Positions 10,272 through 21,921 of a stretch of DNA of 64,000 nt are shown piece after piece; the first letter of the stretch is position 1, and every line of letters starts with the position of its first letter. The notes under the pieces were generated by a model. It saw only the letters and a program-made list of their open reading frames with translations. It searched no databases and had not been told where the DNA came from. The position numbers were made by a program, and so were the translations under genes. The DNA is from Gymnothorax reevesii. Lineage: Eukaryota > Chordata > Actinopteri > Anguilliformes > Muraenidae. The stretch is taken from assembly GCA_029721435.1 (NCBI GenBank), contig CM056573.1, positions 74,280,001 through 74,344,000 of the forward strand, given 5' to 3'.

Positions 10272-11517
10272 GAGATCAGCTTCTTTCTTGTCTCAAAAGA
10301 GAAACAGGACTTATTTCTAAAATAAAACCCCAGCTTTGGTCTCAACTTTTTAACTACATTTTCAACATGGGGTTAGAAAGACGGTCATCAAGCCAGATAC
10401 CAAGATATTTAAAACTCGAGACAATTTCCAACTTCTTTCCCGCAGCAGTAATAATATCCTGACTAAATACAAGTTTCTTTCTAGTATTTGAGAAATGCAT
10501 TACTTTGGTTTCTTCAGCATTTAAAATCAACTTCAAATGTGACAACTGAGTCTGTATAATGTCAAACACATCCTGCAGTTTGGAAAGAGCCTGTACAATG
10601 GTGGAACCAGCACAATAAATCACTGTATCATCCGCATAAAAATGAAAAATTGCACCTTCTACATTTTGTCCCAAACTATTAATATAGATCGAAAATAAAA
10701 GTTGACCCAAAACAGACCCCTGGGTTACGCCATTTCATATATTTAACCAGTTTGAAGTGAGCCCATCAAATTTGACACATTGACATCTTTCAGCAGGATA
10801 GTTTTCAAACGATGGTTGGATATTCCAATACTAATTAACCTATCTTTGAGAATAGAATGATCCACCGTATCAAAAGCTTTAGTCAGGTCAATAAACAAAG
10901 CTGCACAACTTTGTTTCTTATCCAATATGCCAATGATGTCATTTACCCCTTTCATAGCTGCAGTAGTAGTACCATGTCGCTTTCTAAAGCCAGACTGATG
11001 ATTCCATAAGAAGTCATTTTTGCGTAAGAAATCCTTCAACTGTTCACTTACCAGTTGTTCGGCTGATTTTTTCGTGTCCAGCCTACCCAGGGCTTCACCC
11101 ACTTTATCAACAGAAAATGGAGTAAAAAAGAAGGGTTGACTTGTGACAGTCTGATTTAACACACCAGCCGCAGCATTTAACGAAGACGGGTTTGAGATCG
11201 AATCAAATAGTGAACCATAAGACACAAAATGCTCATTAAAACAGTTCAACATGTTAAGTCTGTCTGAAACGGTGCCATTAGCTGTTGTAATACAAGGGGG
11301 CAACTCATTATGTTTACCCAAAGTCGAAATGGATTTAATTGCTTTCCAAAATTTCTTGGATTTTTTACATTTTCTGTAGTGACTGAAATGAAATAATCGG
11401 ATTTTGAGGATTTAATTTGTGATGTACAGTCATTTCTTAAGCACCTAAAATGAAGCCAGTCAATCTTGGATCCTGTCACTCTTGCCTTTGCCCAAGGCTT
11501 GTTCCTTTCATGTAGGA

Positions 11518-11704
11518 CAGGGGTGTCAAACTGACCCGTAAACGGGCCAAGAGGCTGCAGGTCGTCAATCCTACCAAGCAGAAGCTCACCTGATAGCACT
11601 GATCTAGGCCTGCATAACTGATTAGTTGTATCAGGTGCGCTTCTGCATTGTTGGAGTGAAAACCTGCAGCCTCTTGGCCCGTTTACAGGTCAGTTTGACA
11701 CCTG
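11518..11704. mobile_element. hAT-like MITE (187 bp)
   Basis: Short non-coding element with inverted ends: CAGGGGTGTCAAACTGACC on the left and its near complement ending …GTTTGACACCTG on the right. The TIRs are about 43-45 bp with few mismatches. The CAGGGGTG end is typical of hAT elements. I could not see an 8 bp duplication, perhaps because the LTR element at 11708 starts right beside it. Confidence 0.7.
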
Positions 11705-11707
11705 TAA

Positions 11708-12204
11708 TGTGAATATAGGCCACTGGATGGCAGTATTTACCTTTTTTTTGTTAAGCCCAGACTGGAGCTAGGTTTGGACATGTTCTGGGCATGTCTGAAA
11801 CAAGTCCCAGAGAAAAGAAAAAAAAAGTCTAAAAGGTGGGAGTGGTCTGCGAGAGAGTACATAAGGAGGAGAATTGAGACAGTGAAGTGGTAGGAGAAAT
11901 TGCAAGGAGAAGGATACATGTGACCAGACCTGTCATTCTGTTTAAGACCTGTGAAGCTTATAGTGGATTTTTGCCTGTGTTAGAGCATTTTCCTCACCCA
12001 GGACATCACCAAGGAACCCAACCAAAAGGGACTGTAAATATTTCTGTTTTTCTTGTTAATCAATCTTGGTCATTAGATTAGTTATTAGATTAGTTAGTTG
12101 TTAGTGCTCTTTGTTGATTAAATGTGTTTAAGTTTTAAAATTGTGTCTGTCATCTCTTGCTGTTGTGGATGTTGTAAATGTAATAACAAATTGGGGCCAT
12201 AACA
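11708..12204 (+). repeat. LTR of Gmr1-like copy A
   Basis: Begins TGTGAATATAGGCCACTGG and ends GGGGCCATAACA, matching the copy B leader (20090-20577) along its length. It has the TG…CA ends usual for LTRs, an AGTACATAAGGA TATA-like region near 11857, and lies just before the primer-site-like TTGGGGCTCAAGTCCGGGAT (12208-12227). The LTR call is by homology, position and ends, since no second LTR of this copy is visible. Confidence 0.7.
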
Positions 12205-12319
12205 AATTTGGGGCTCAAGTCCGGGATGGAACATTGTGTGAGTCATTTATTGAAAATCTAACATTTCAAATTGTAAAATTGTTTTTGTGAATTTTCCTAG
12301 ATATATACTGAGAACAGCA

Positions 12320-13432
12320 ATGGATGATTTCTTGGCATCACCAACTGTAGGGGTTTTGAAGTCTTTTAAAAAGACAGAACTTTTGGAAATATGCAGACAT
12401 TTGGAGCTGACAAAGGTAAAACCAGCCATGCGAAAAGCAAGACTGGCTAGAGAGATAGTTGAATATTACATTGATGAAATTGTGTTTGCACCAGGAGATC
12501 TGGAACAATTTCCAGTGGAAAATCCAAATATAGAAGTGGAACTTAAATTAAAAATGCTAGAGATTGAAAGGGAGGAAAAAGAAAAACAAAGAGAATTTGA
12601 GAGAGAGAAAGAGGAAAGAGCAGAAAGAGAGAGACAGAGACAGAGAGATTTTGAATTAGAGAAATTCGATAGAGAAGAAAGACTCAAAATGGAGCAACTA
12701 AAAATTAAAATTGAAACAAAAAATAAATTTTGTGCCAGTCAGGAGGTAAAACTGGTGCCTCCATTTTCGGAAAAGGATGTAGACAACTATTTCCAGTGTT
12801 TTGAAAAGGTAGCAAAGAGTTGCCAGTGGCTAAAGGAACACTGGCCTCTGTTGTTGCAAACTGTCCTCAAGGGTAAAGCTCAACAAGCCTATTCGGCTTT
12901 GTCTGCAGATGATTCCTCTGATTATGAGGTTGTCAAAAGGGTTATTTTGAGAGCTTATGAGTTGGTTCCAGAGGCTTACCGACAGAAATTCAGAGGTCTG
13001 AAGAAATCTGATAATCAGACTTATGTGGAATTTGCTAATGAGTAGAAGGTTTGCTTTGAGCGCTGGGGTACTTCTATGGAGGTCAAGGATGATTTCAACT
13101 CACTAAAAGAGATGGTGTTAGTTGAAGAATTAAAGAACTGTGTTAAGGATGATATTAAGACCTACCTTAATGAGAAGCAAGCACTGAATTTGCAATCAGC
13201 TACCAAATTTGCAGATGAATATGTTCTCACACATAAGTCCAAATTTCAGTCTAGCAGTAACAATAGATGGTCCCAATTTCAGAAGAAAGGTAACGGTGAT
13301 ACCCAAGATTCCCCACCCAAAGACAAATCTGGTGATGGAGCTCAGAAATCCAGTAACAGGTATGATCAAAGAGTGAAAGCTGACAGTGACAAGAAATCTG
13401 CATTGCAAGAAATCTGGTCATGTTACAACTAA
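12320..13432 (+). pseudogene. Gmr1-like gag, copy A
   Basis: Gag structural protein remnant. ATG at 12320 (MDDFLASPTVGVLKSFKKTE), a long charged coiled-coil (about residues 90-150, rich in E/K/R), then the capsid-like block VPPFSEKDVDNYFQCFEKVA and FRGLKKSDNQTYVEFANE. A TAG at 13043-13045 interrupts it. The zinc knuckle that copy B keeps is damaged here by a small deletion near 13390-13425, leaving only the second half (KKSGHVTTNC) in the downstream frame. In the undamaged arrangement gag appears to read straight into the protease. Confidence 0.85.
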
Positions 13433-15660
13433 CTGTTGGTTCCTAAAAGCTAAGAAAGAAAAAGAAAAGGATACCAAACCAAATGCCTTTGTGAAAACAA
13501 GGTTAGAAACCCCTGTAGTAGATGATCGATCTGCTAAATTGCTTTCTTCTTGCGGAGCTAAAAAGCCTGATACTGCTGACTTTGTGAGGGAGGAATTTCT
13601 TCCATTTGTGTCTGAGGGATTTGTGGCTCTGAGTGAGTATTCTCTTCCTGTACCCATATATATCCTAAGGGATACCGGAGCTTCTCAGTCACTTTTGTTG
13701 ATGGACTCCTTGGAGTTACGTGATGAGACCGCTTCAGGAGATTTCATACTTGCACAAGGTATTGAAGAGAGGACTGTATCTGTACCCCAGCGCTCTGTAT
13801 TCTTGAAGTCAGATTTAGTTACAGGACAGGTAAAGGTGGGACTTATGTCAAGTCTACCTATAAAGGGTGTTTCTCTGTTGCTAGGCAATGACCTGGCTGG
13901 GGGCAATGTAGTTCCCCCTGTTCATCTTACTTCACAGCCGAGCACTAAAGATGGCGATGAAGACCCATCTCTGTATCCTTCCTGTGCAGTGACTCTTGCT
14001 ATGGCTAAGAAGGCTCAAGAAGAAGATAATGTTGTGCCGTCCAGCACATTGAATAGTCATGACTCAGGTGGTTCGCCTCATGACTCTGTTCGGCCTACTA
14101 TGATTTCTCCGTTTGAGGACTTATCAGATACTTTTATCAGTTCTTTGTTCTGCCAGCCAGATGGGTCTGGTGATTCTCATGTGTCTGGAGACTTGTCTCT
14201 GTCCAGAAAGCGGTTGATTGAGGAGCAAACTAATGATCCTGAAATTTGTGTACGAAAGAGGAGAGCCCTTCCTGATAAAGAAATAGACGCAGTTCCAGTT
14301 GGGTATTATCTCAAGGATGGTGTGTTGATGCGGAAGTGGCACCCTCCTGATATCCCTGCCAATGCAGATTGGGCAGTGGTCAAGCAAATTGTTGTTCCGA
14401 ATGTCTACAGGTATGAGATCTTAACAATGGCTCATAGTTTACCTTTAGGAGGTCATCTTGGTGTTAACTAGACTGTTGATAAGATCATGAAACACTTCTT
14501 CTGGCCTGGGCTTCGGGAAGACGTTTCCAACTTTTGCAAAACCTGTCACACTTGTCAGGTAGTTGGAAAACGCCAATTAGACCCACCTGTAGCTCCATTG
14601 CAGCCTATCCCAGCATTTGGGGAGTCCGTCTCTAAGGTCATTGTTGATTGTGTTGGTCCATTACCCAAGACTAGATCTGGAAATCAGTACTTGTTGACAA
14701 TCATGTGTGCATCTACCAGATTTCCTGAAGCCATACCTCTACGCAACATCAAGGCAACTGCAATCTTGAAGGCTTTGATAATGTTCTTCAGGTTGTTTGG
14801 CCTTCCCAGGGAAATTCAGTCAGAATAAGGTAGCAATTTCACTTCCGGATTGTTTCAGCAGGTTGTGTATGAACTAGGTGCGAAGCAGATTCTTTCCAGT
14901 GCCTATCATTCAGATAGTCAGGGTGCCTTAGAGCGGTTTCATTCCACTCTTAAGACAATGATGAGGACTTATTGTTATGACCATGAGAAAGACTGGGATG
15001 AAGGTGTTCAATTGCTGTGGTTTGCAGCTAGAGAAGCAGTGCAGGAGTCTACTGGATTCAGTCCGTTTGAGCTAGTGTTTGGCCATGAAGTGAGAGGACC
15101 TTTGCTATTGTTGAGTGAACAATGACAAGAGAAAGAAACACATATCAGTCTGTTAGACTATGTTAGCAAGTTCAAGGAAAGATTTGGGTGCAGCTTGTGA
15201 CCTAGCCAAAGAGAACTTGAAATCAAGTCAGGGAAAAATGAAAACTTGGTATGATCATAAGGCTAGAGGCCGTGAGTTTAAACCAGGAGACAATGTTCTT
15301 GTGTTGTTTCCCTTGCAGCCCAATCCATTGCAGGCTAGATTTTATGCTCCTTATGAAATTCTGACAAAACTCAATGATGTCAGTTACATTGTGAAGACTC
15401 CAGATAGGAGAAAGCCAAAACAGTTGTGTCACATTAACATGCTGAAGCCTTATCATGACAGAAATGCTAGAGTTCCAGCTGTCACTTCAGATTATCCTAT
15501 GGTCGAGACGTGTGAAGTTGAGGAGGAGTTTCAAGATGATGAACATAGAATTAAAGCTGAATTTCTTTCATGGAAGTTGTCAGATTCTGAAGTGTTGCAA
15601 AATCTTGATGTAAAACTCCAGCACTTAGAACCCTCACAGAAAGATCAGCTTGATAGGTGA
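13386..15660 (+). pseudogene. Gmr1-like protease and integrase, copy A
   Basis: Aspartic protease with the active-site motif LRDTGASQSLLL (about 13668-13705), then integrase. The integrase has the H2C2 zinc part (HSLPLGGHLGVN, then CKTCHTCQVVGK) and catalytic core VDCVGPLPKTRSGN, with the later ALERFHSTLKTMMRTYC helix. Breaks: TAG at 14469-14471 in the zinc part, TAA at 14826-14828 directly after the second catalytic position (reads QSE then stop), a stop at 15123-15125, and frame changes after it. The second catalytic Asp is Glu here (Asp in copy B). A C-terminal basic SH3-like part (DNVLVLFPLQPNPLQARFYA) follows. Confidence 0.85.
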
Positions 15661-17001
15661 TCAAGAAATATAAAGATCTATTTCCTGATGTTCCAAAGAG
15701 AGTTTCTATGGCCTCTCATGATGTAGATGTTGGTGATGCCAAACCAATAAAACAGCATCCGTACTGGATTAATCCTGAAAAGAGAGAGATTGTTGAGAAA
15801 GAGGTTGAGTACATGTTAGAACATGATATTATCAGACCCTCCAACTCAGATTGGAGTTCACCCTGTGTGCTAGTTCCAAAACCTGATGGAAGTACTAGAT
15901 TCTGTACAGATTATCGCAAAGTCAAGGCCGTAACTAGAACTGATGTGTTTCCAATACCTAGGATTGATGATTATTTCGATAGAGTAGGGCAAGCAAAGTT
16001 TCTGACTAAGATTGATTTATTGAAGGGTTATTGGTGTGTGCCTTTAACTGAGAGGGCCAAGAGCATCTCTGCTTTTGCCACACTATCTGGGTTGTACCAG
16101 TATGAAGTCCTACCCCTTGGCATGAAAAATGCTCCAGCCACGTTCCAAAGGATGATACAGTCTACAATCGCCAGATTGCCACACACGGGTGCATACATCG
16201 ACGACCTGATCTCATGGAATGACTCCTGGGAAGAACATCTGAAAGATGTAGAGACGTTGTTCCAGCGCTTGACTCAGGCTAACCTGACTGTTCACCTGAA
16301 CAAGAGTGACTTTGGTTGTGCAACTGTCAAGTATCTTGGCTACGTCATAGGCCTGGGTGAGGTGGCACCCATAAATGCTAAAGTCCAAGCCATCATGGAC
16401 TTTCCGGTTCCTGACGACAAAAAAGCATTTGCGCCGCTTCCTTGGAATGATCGAGTACTACCGCAAGTTCTGCAAGAAGTTTGCTGAGATTGCTCTCAGT
16501 CTCACTAACCAACTTAAGAAAGGCATAAAGTTCACTTGGGATGAAGCATGCCAAAGAGCCTTCGATCGCCTGAAGTCTCTGCTGTGTCACTTCCCCGTGC
16601 TCAAATCTCCTGACTTCAACAAACCGTTGCCCATTGCGGTCGTTGCTAGTGACCAAGCTTGTGGATCTGTGCTCCTACAGACAAGTGACTCTGATGACAT
16701 TGAGCATCCCATGGCATACTTCTCCAGGAAGTTCAATCGCCACCAAAGGAACTATTCCACAACAGAGAAGGAGCTGTGGGCTCTGGTTCTATCCTTACAA
16801 CACTTTGAGGTTTATGTTTGTACAGGGCAAAAGCCAATGATTGTGTCCACTGACCACAATACATTAATGTTTTTGAGAAAGATGGAAAAACAAGAATCGG
16901 AGATTGTTGAATTGGAGTTTGATTGTACAGGAGTTTGACTTGGAAATTAAGCATGTAAAGGGCACTGACAATGTAATTGCTGATTGCTTATCCCGTGTTT
17001 G
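15657..17001 (+). pseudogene. Gmr1-like reverse transcriptase and RNase H, copy A
   Basis: RT copies element RNA and RNase H removes the template. Visible RT blocks: WSSPCVLVPKPDGSTRFCTD, FLTKIDLLKGYWCVPL, LPLGMKNAPATFQRM and the catalytic GAYIDDLISW (about 16189-16218). RNase H then reads LPIAVVASDQACG, where copy B has VDASD, so its first catalytic Asp is Val. Frameshifts lie at about 15655 (one T lost versus copy B), about 16427 (one base gained) and about 16885. The last residues, ADCLSRV-like, end at a TGA at about 17000. Confidence 0.86.
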
Positions 17002-17046
17002 AGTATGTGTATATATATCATTTGTTAGCATATTGTATTATATGTA

Positions 17047-17470
17047 TATATATATATATAAAATGGAAAAACTTTGGAAATAAAGGCATGTTAAATCAGT
17101 GCATTCCTATGTGACTCCAAAAAATGAAAATTAAAGATTCCTGGAAAAACCTACCCAGGAGCAAGCATTGATTTCTCTGGGAGCTATCTGGCTGCATATG
17201 AAGTGATTACAAGGGCTGATATGGCAGGTACGTAGCTACACATGTGCCTGGATGTGCCGGTGCCGTGTAGTCCGTCTGCTGGCACACCCAGGCCAGAGCC
17301 ATAGAGAGAGAGAGAGTTGTGCCTTTTCCATTGACTCCAATGGACCGGTGTTGTTTTTTTTGAAGTTACTTTAAGCGAGCGGATGGATCCAGTTGCTGGC
17401 GGTAATACACCATAAGGTCTGTCTATCATCACAAACCCCAAAGAAGAAGAAGAGCTATGGGGCGCGGAGC
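17047..17470. other. Non-coding stretch after copy A
   Basis: Starts with a TA-rich microsatellite (17042-17060), then sequence with a short (GA)n run near 17305. No gene or clear element boundary is visible. Confidence 0.35.
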
Positions 17471-17473
17471 AAG

Positions 17474-18000
17474 CTATGGAGCAAGCACCCTTCGAGGCTT
17501 CTGTATTGTGGAAGTGGGCGTGGTTTCATATAAACTGGGTTGGAAAAATGATAGGCGCGTCCTGGATCCCTGTTGCAGCTCCAGCAAATGGTCCTCAGCC
17601 TTCATCGCCAGGTGATCAATCACTGCCTTTAACTGGTGGATGAAGATGTCATAGGTGGAAAAGGCAACTTGGTCCCATATCGCAGTAGCCCACTCAAGGG
17701 CCTTGCCTGATAGCCAGGTGATGACCGCAGCTATCTTCTCTGCATCACCGAGGGTGGAGTGGTAGATGAAGTAGAGGGCGAATTGAAGAAGAAATCCTTG
17801 GCATGCGGTCAGAGAATCCTCATCGCGGTTTGGCAGTCGCAGTGGGGACTCACTGTGGGGAGGCGCTGGGTACACCTGCGGGCTGACAGGAGAGACCGGA
17901 GCTTTAATGGGTGGTGGAGCATCGGAGATGATGAACTCAGGGAAGCCATGAACTAACTCTTCAGGTGTTGGGCAATCTCCCTCTGTTGCTCTGCCCCCAT
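17474..18000 (-). pseudogene. Sushi-type Ty3/gypsy gag fragment
   Basis: Minus-strand remnant of a gag unlike the Gmr1 gag around it. It reads (MGAEQQREIAQHLKS), then after stops and shifts SESPLRLPNRDEDSLTACQGFLLQFALYFIYH and EKIAAVITWLSGKALEWATA. That pattern (FLLQ…YF…KIA…LSG.AL.WATA) is characteristic of sushi-ichi/PEG10-RTL1-like gag. The pol part is absent. It lies between the two Gmr1-like copies. Confidence 0.7.
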
Positions 18001-18321
18001 ACTGAAGATGTCAGGAGGGCCTGATGCAAAGTCTCCCACATCTTCGGGCAAAGGTACCTTTGCTGAATCCAAAGGAGGAAAAATCTCCTCTAATTGCTTT
18101 TCCTGCGCACCGAGTAGAGTGCACTGAAAAACGACAAATGTGGAACTGTATTCAGATGGAAAGATGAAGTAGGTTTTTATTTTGCCTTTTCTGTTGCATA
18201 GCAAAGGCAGAAAAAGACAAAATGCAAAAACAAACAGGAGGCGATATTCCAAATAAAATAACAACAATGCGCTGAACTATAACTAAAGTAACAGCGCTAT
18301 AGTGAAGGTTTTTTATAGATA

Positions 18322-18855
18322 CACTATAGGCCAGATGTTTGGGAGCAAGGCCAATACTGGTCAAAAATTTGGAAGCAACTTCAAGTTTCTGTTCACAATG
18401 CCTTTCTTAAAAACCAGTATGAAATCTATGGATTTGGATTGTATTTACTGCATGATTCGTGATTTCTTTCATTGATATGCACCATTTTCCTTTATTTACC
18501 TTTAGGTACTGTATACATTGTTTTTCCAGATCATTGCTCAATAATTGTTGACAAAAGAAAGGGATGAGAAAATTTGCAAGAGTCACAACTTCAGTGGAAA
18601 AGTAAAAAACAAATCATAGTTTGGATTATTCACTTCATGTCATGGTTTACAGCCCACCAGATGCCAACGGCAATCTGGTGGGCACTAAGACCATGGGGCT
18701 AGTAATATGGGCTTGATAATTTGAGTGAAAGTGTATTCTTATAAGTGACTATATAGTGTAATAATCATGTTTATTTTGTTGCAAAGTATGCCAATGAAAC
18801 TATGATTTTTTTTTGTACAAATTTGATCTTGCTTCCAAACTTTAGGCCTGTACTG
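18322..18855. mobile_element. Probable mariner/Tc1-like MITE
   Basis: Imperfect terminal repeats flanked by TA (18320-18321 and 18856-18857). The left end reads CACTATAGGCCAGATGTTTG and the right-end complement reads CAGTACAGGCCTAAAGTTTG, both continuing into GGAAGCAAG-like sequence. No coding sequence. It would be a non-autonomous element moved by a TA-targeting transposase. Confidence 0.5.
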
Positions 18856-18857
18856 TA

Positions 18858-20089
18858 CCTGAATACACAGTTGCTGAGTTTACGTAAGACTAGAGCTTAA
18901 CAACAGGTTTTCGAGACTTTGCACTGTAAGAATCTGGAGCTCGCATTTACGTACACGGACTAATGACACAACATCGACATTTTTAAAGATTCAAATGCAA
19001 ATGCTACTCCTATTATTGAGATCAATGTGACATATCAAACAACTGCCATTTAGACACTGGACTATTTATACTTGTCAGCTATTTGACTGTACATAATAAA
19101 GGTAAACATAAATAACAATACTTTATGTTGCATGAATCTTTAGAAAATAACAAAATGATCATGAATTTTTTGTAGGAGCGAAGAACTTCATATGTGCCAT
19201 AAACACTTCACATATTGGAGTATAAGCAGCAAAAAATTCAGTTGGGGGGGATTTACTAATATGCTGGGGCCGGTCGCATGCACCTACCGGCCTTCCGCCT
19301 GACCTGAATCCAGGTTGCGCAACCATAGAGGCATAACTTCCAAGACCACTGCACCAGCTGGTCGTAAACGCTATAAAGACTGGTAGTAAATTCAACGCCT
19401 ATCTGATGGGAACCGTAAAGTGAATTTCCTGGCCATTTCCAAAGGAAAGCGCTTATTAAGGAAGACCTGCCCAAGATACAGCGTAACCAAACACCAAACC
19501 TAGTTCATATTTATTTGAAATAAATTAATGCAGTTTCCTACTGAATTATTGCATCAAAATGTGCGGTCTAATTGAGAACAAGATGTGTTTGTGAAACACT
19601 GATGCCCCCGTGCATAACATGCACATGCTAACCATCAAAGGCCTATCATGAGTCAATCAAAGGTTAAAGGTCAAGGTCACAAGGTCAACATTCATTACCC
19701 CATCAGAAAGGCCTTATCCTAAGGAATACATATGCCAGGTATCAAATGCCTATTACTAGCTAATGAAAAGTTATGGCCCATGTTAAAGTTTTTGTCACCA
19801 AACGTCATGCTCCAAGGTCAAGGTCAAAAGTCATGACCCCATCTGAAATGCATTCTCACAAGCAATGCATATGCCAAGTATCAAAGTCCGATCATGAGCC
19901 GATCAAAAGTTATAGCCGTGGCAAAGTGCGGACAGACGGACAGGTGAAAAACTATATGCCCCCGAAACTTCGTTTAAATGACTTTGTTCTCACACATTAT
20001 TTATTTTTTGCAAAATGGCATCAATATATGTACACATATAGATAGAGATCACAGGAATTATTCAGGCACGGCATGAAAAACATGTGTGA
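18858..20089. other. Non-coding repeat-rich stretch
   Basis: No supported gene. Around 19600-19980 there is a dispersed repeat with recurring words (AAGGTCAAGGTCA, TATGCCAAGTATCAAA, GACAGACGGACAGG, CTATATGCCCCCG) similar in style to the repeat at 3640-3990. Confidence 0.45.
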
Positions 20090-20577
20090 TGTGAATAGAG
20101 GCCACTAGATGGCAGCATTTACCTTTCTTTTATTGAGCTCAGACTGGAGCTAGGTTTAGACATGTCCTGGACATGTCTGGGGCAAGTCCCCGAAAATTAA
20201 AAAAAAAGGTCTAAATGTGTGTGGGGTCTGCAAAAGAGTATATAAGGAAAAGAATTGAGACAGTAGTAGTAGGAGAAATTGCAAGAAGAAGGATACGTGT
20301 GACCAGACCCGTCATTTCTGTTCAAGACCTGTGAAGTTTCTTTCGTGCATTTTTGCCTGTGTTTGAGCCTTTTTCCTCACCCAGCACATCACCAGGAAAC
20401 CCACCAAAGGGACTGTAAATATTTCTTGTTTTTTTGTATTCAGTCTTGGTCAGAATATTAGTTTAATCGTTATTGTCTTTGGTAAAAATTAAATGTGTGT
20501 AAGATTTAAAACTGTGTCTGTCATCCCTTGCTGTTGCTGTTGTGTGGTAAATGTAATAACAAATTGGGGCCATAACA
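20090..20577 (+). repeat. LTR of Gmr1-like copy B
   Basis: Homologous to 11708-12204, with TG…CA ends and the same region order. It contains GAGTATATAAGGA (TATA-like, about 20235) and ends GGGGCCATAACA three bases before the primer-binding site. Since copy A has no right LTR, this single LTR could alternatively be one shared between tandem copies. Confidence 0.72.
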
Positions 20578-20580
20578 AAT

Positions 20581-20598
20581 TGGGGGCTCGTCCGGGAT
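20581..20598 (+). promoter_or_regulatory. Primer-binding site, tRNA-Pro type
   Basis: TGGGGGCTCGTCCGGGAT lies just after the LTR. This is the familiar 18-base primer site complementary to the 3' end of tRNA-Pro, where minus-strand DNA synthesis would start. The equivalent site in copy A is mutated (TTGGGGCTCAAGTCCGGGAT). Confidence 0.85.
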
Positions 20599-20697
20599 AG
20601 ACCATTTTGTGAGTCATTTATTAAAAATCTAACATTTCAAATTGTAAAATTGTTTTTTTGAATTTTCCTATATAAATATAGTGACAGATCAACAGCA

Positions 20698-21921
20698 ATG
20701 GATGATTTCTTGGCATCACCAACCGTTGAGGTTTTGAAGTCTTTTAAAAAGACAGAACTGCTAGAAATTTGCAGACAGTTAGAGCTGACAGAGGTAAAAC
20801 CAGGCATGCGAAAAGCAAGACTGGCTAGAGAGATAGTTGAATATTACATTGATGAAAATGTGTTTGCACCAGGAGATCTGTAACAGTTTCCAGTGGAAAA
20901 TCCAAATATAGAGATGGAACCTAAATTAAAAATGCTAGAGATTGAAAGGGAAGAAAAAGAAAAAGAAAGAGAATTTGAGAGGGAAGAAAAAGAAAAACAA
21001 AGAGAATTTGAGAGAGAGAAAGAGGAAAGAGCAGAAAGAGAGAGACAGAGACAGAGAGATTTTGAATTAGAGAAATTCGATAGAGAAGAAAGACTCCAAA
21101 TGGAGCAACTAAAAATTAAAATTCAAACTGAAAATAAATTTCGGGCTAGCCAGGAGGTAAAATTGGTGCCCCCATTTTCGGAAAGGGATGTTGACAACTA
21201 TTTCCAGTGTTTTGAAAAGGTAGCAAAGAGTTGCCAGTGGCCAAAGGAACACTGGCCTCTGATGTTGCAAACTGTCCTCAAGGGTAAAGCTCAACAAGCC
21301 TATTCGGCTTTGTCTGCAGATGATTCCTCTGATTATGAGGTTGTCAAAAAGGTTATTTTGAGAGCTTATGAGTTGGTTCCAGAGGCTTACCGACAGAAAT
21401 TCAGAGGTCTGAAGAAATCTGATAATCAGACTTATGTGGAATTTGCTAATGAGAAGCAGGTTTGCTTTGAGCGCTGGTGTACTTCTATGGAGGTCAAGGA
21501 TGATTTCAACTCACTAAAAGAGATGGTGTTATTTGAAGAATTCAAGAACTGTGTTGAGGATTATGTTAAGACCTACCTTAATGAGAAGCAAGCACTGAAT
21601 TTGCAATCAGCTGCCAAGTTTGCAGATGAATATGTTCTCACACATAAGTCCAAATTTCAGTCTAGCAGTAACAATAGATGGTTACAATTTCAGAAAAAAG
21701 GGAATGGTGATACCCAAGATTCCTCACCCAAAGACAAAGACAAATCTGGTGATGGTGCTCAGAAATCCAGTAACAGGTCTGATGAAAGTGTGAAAGCTGA
21801 CAGTGACAAAAGTGGTCTAGTTTGCAGTTATTGCAAGAAACCTGGTCATGATAAAACTAACTGTTGGTTCCTAAAAGCTAAGAAAGAAAAAAAAAGGATA
21901 CCAAACCAAATGCCTTTGTGA
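20698..21921 (+). pseudogene. Gmr1-like gag, copy B
   Basis: ATG at 20698, in the same context as copy A. A TAA at 20881-20883 (a Glu codon in copy A) cuts it after 61 codons, but the frame then stays open for 342 more codons. It includes the charged coiled-coil, the capsid-like block, and an intact CCHC zinc knuckle CSYCKKPGHDKTNC (about 21830-21870), the RNA-binding motif of nucleocapsid. The coiled-coil has one extra short repeat unit compared with copy A (about 20965-21000). A base loss in the A run near 21888 separates gag from the protease frame. Confidence 0.87.

Larger units (their letters stand above)
7720..11515 (-). mobile_element. L2-like LINE fragment carrying nested SINE and L1
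   Basis: Minus-strand non-LTR retrotransposon of the Jockey/L2-CR1 kind. Pieces in order: the linker NKPWAKARVTGSKIDWLHFR (about 11500), ATANGTVSDRLNMLNCFNEH (about 11270), the RT blocks LFIDLTKAFDTVDHSIL (about 10880) and [14 protein letters not shown] (about 10640), then after the inserted block SVPSAWTNLGKKAFKCSAPL (about 8070). The 3' end has LARSPLKKRSLISMGLPGKI and a (TTTA)n-type tail at about 7720-7735. RT sequence is missing between LDTKKSA and EQLVSEQL (about 11065), and there are frameshifts and stops. The 5' end is truncated next to a hAT-like MITE at 11518. Confidence 0.82.
11708..17046 (+). mobile_element. Gmr1-type Ty3/gypsy retrotransposon, copy A (degenerate)
   Basis: LTR retrotransposon with the order gag - protease - integrase - reverse transcriptase - RNase H. 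Ordinary Ty3/gypsy elements have integrase last, whereas the Gmr1 group described from cod and other deuterostomes has integrase before RT. It carries one LTR at its left end, a decayed primer site, and coding frames broken by several stops and frameshifts. Sequence homology with copy B (20090-25613) is high throughout and fades just after the RNase H stop (about 17000-17046). No right-hand LTR was found. Confidence 0.88.
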
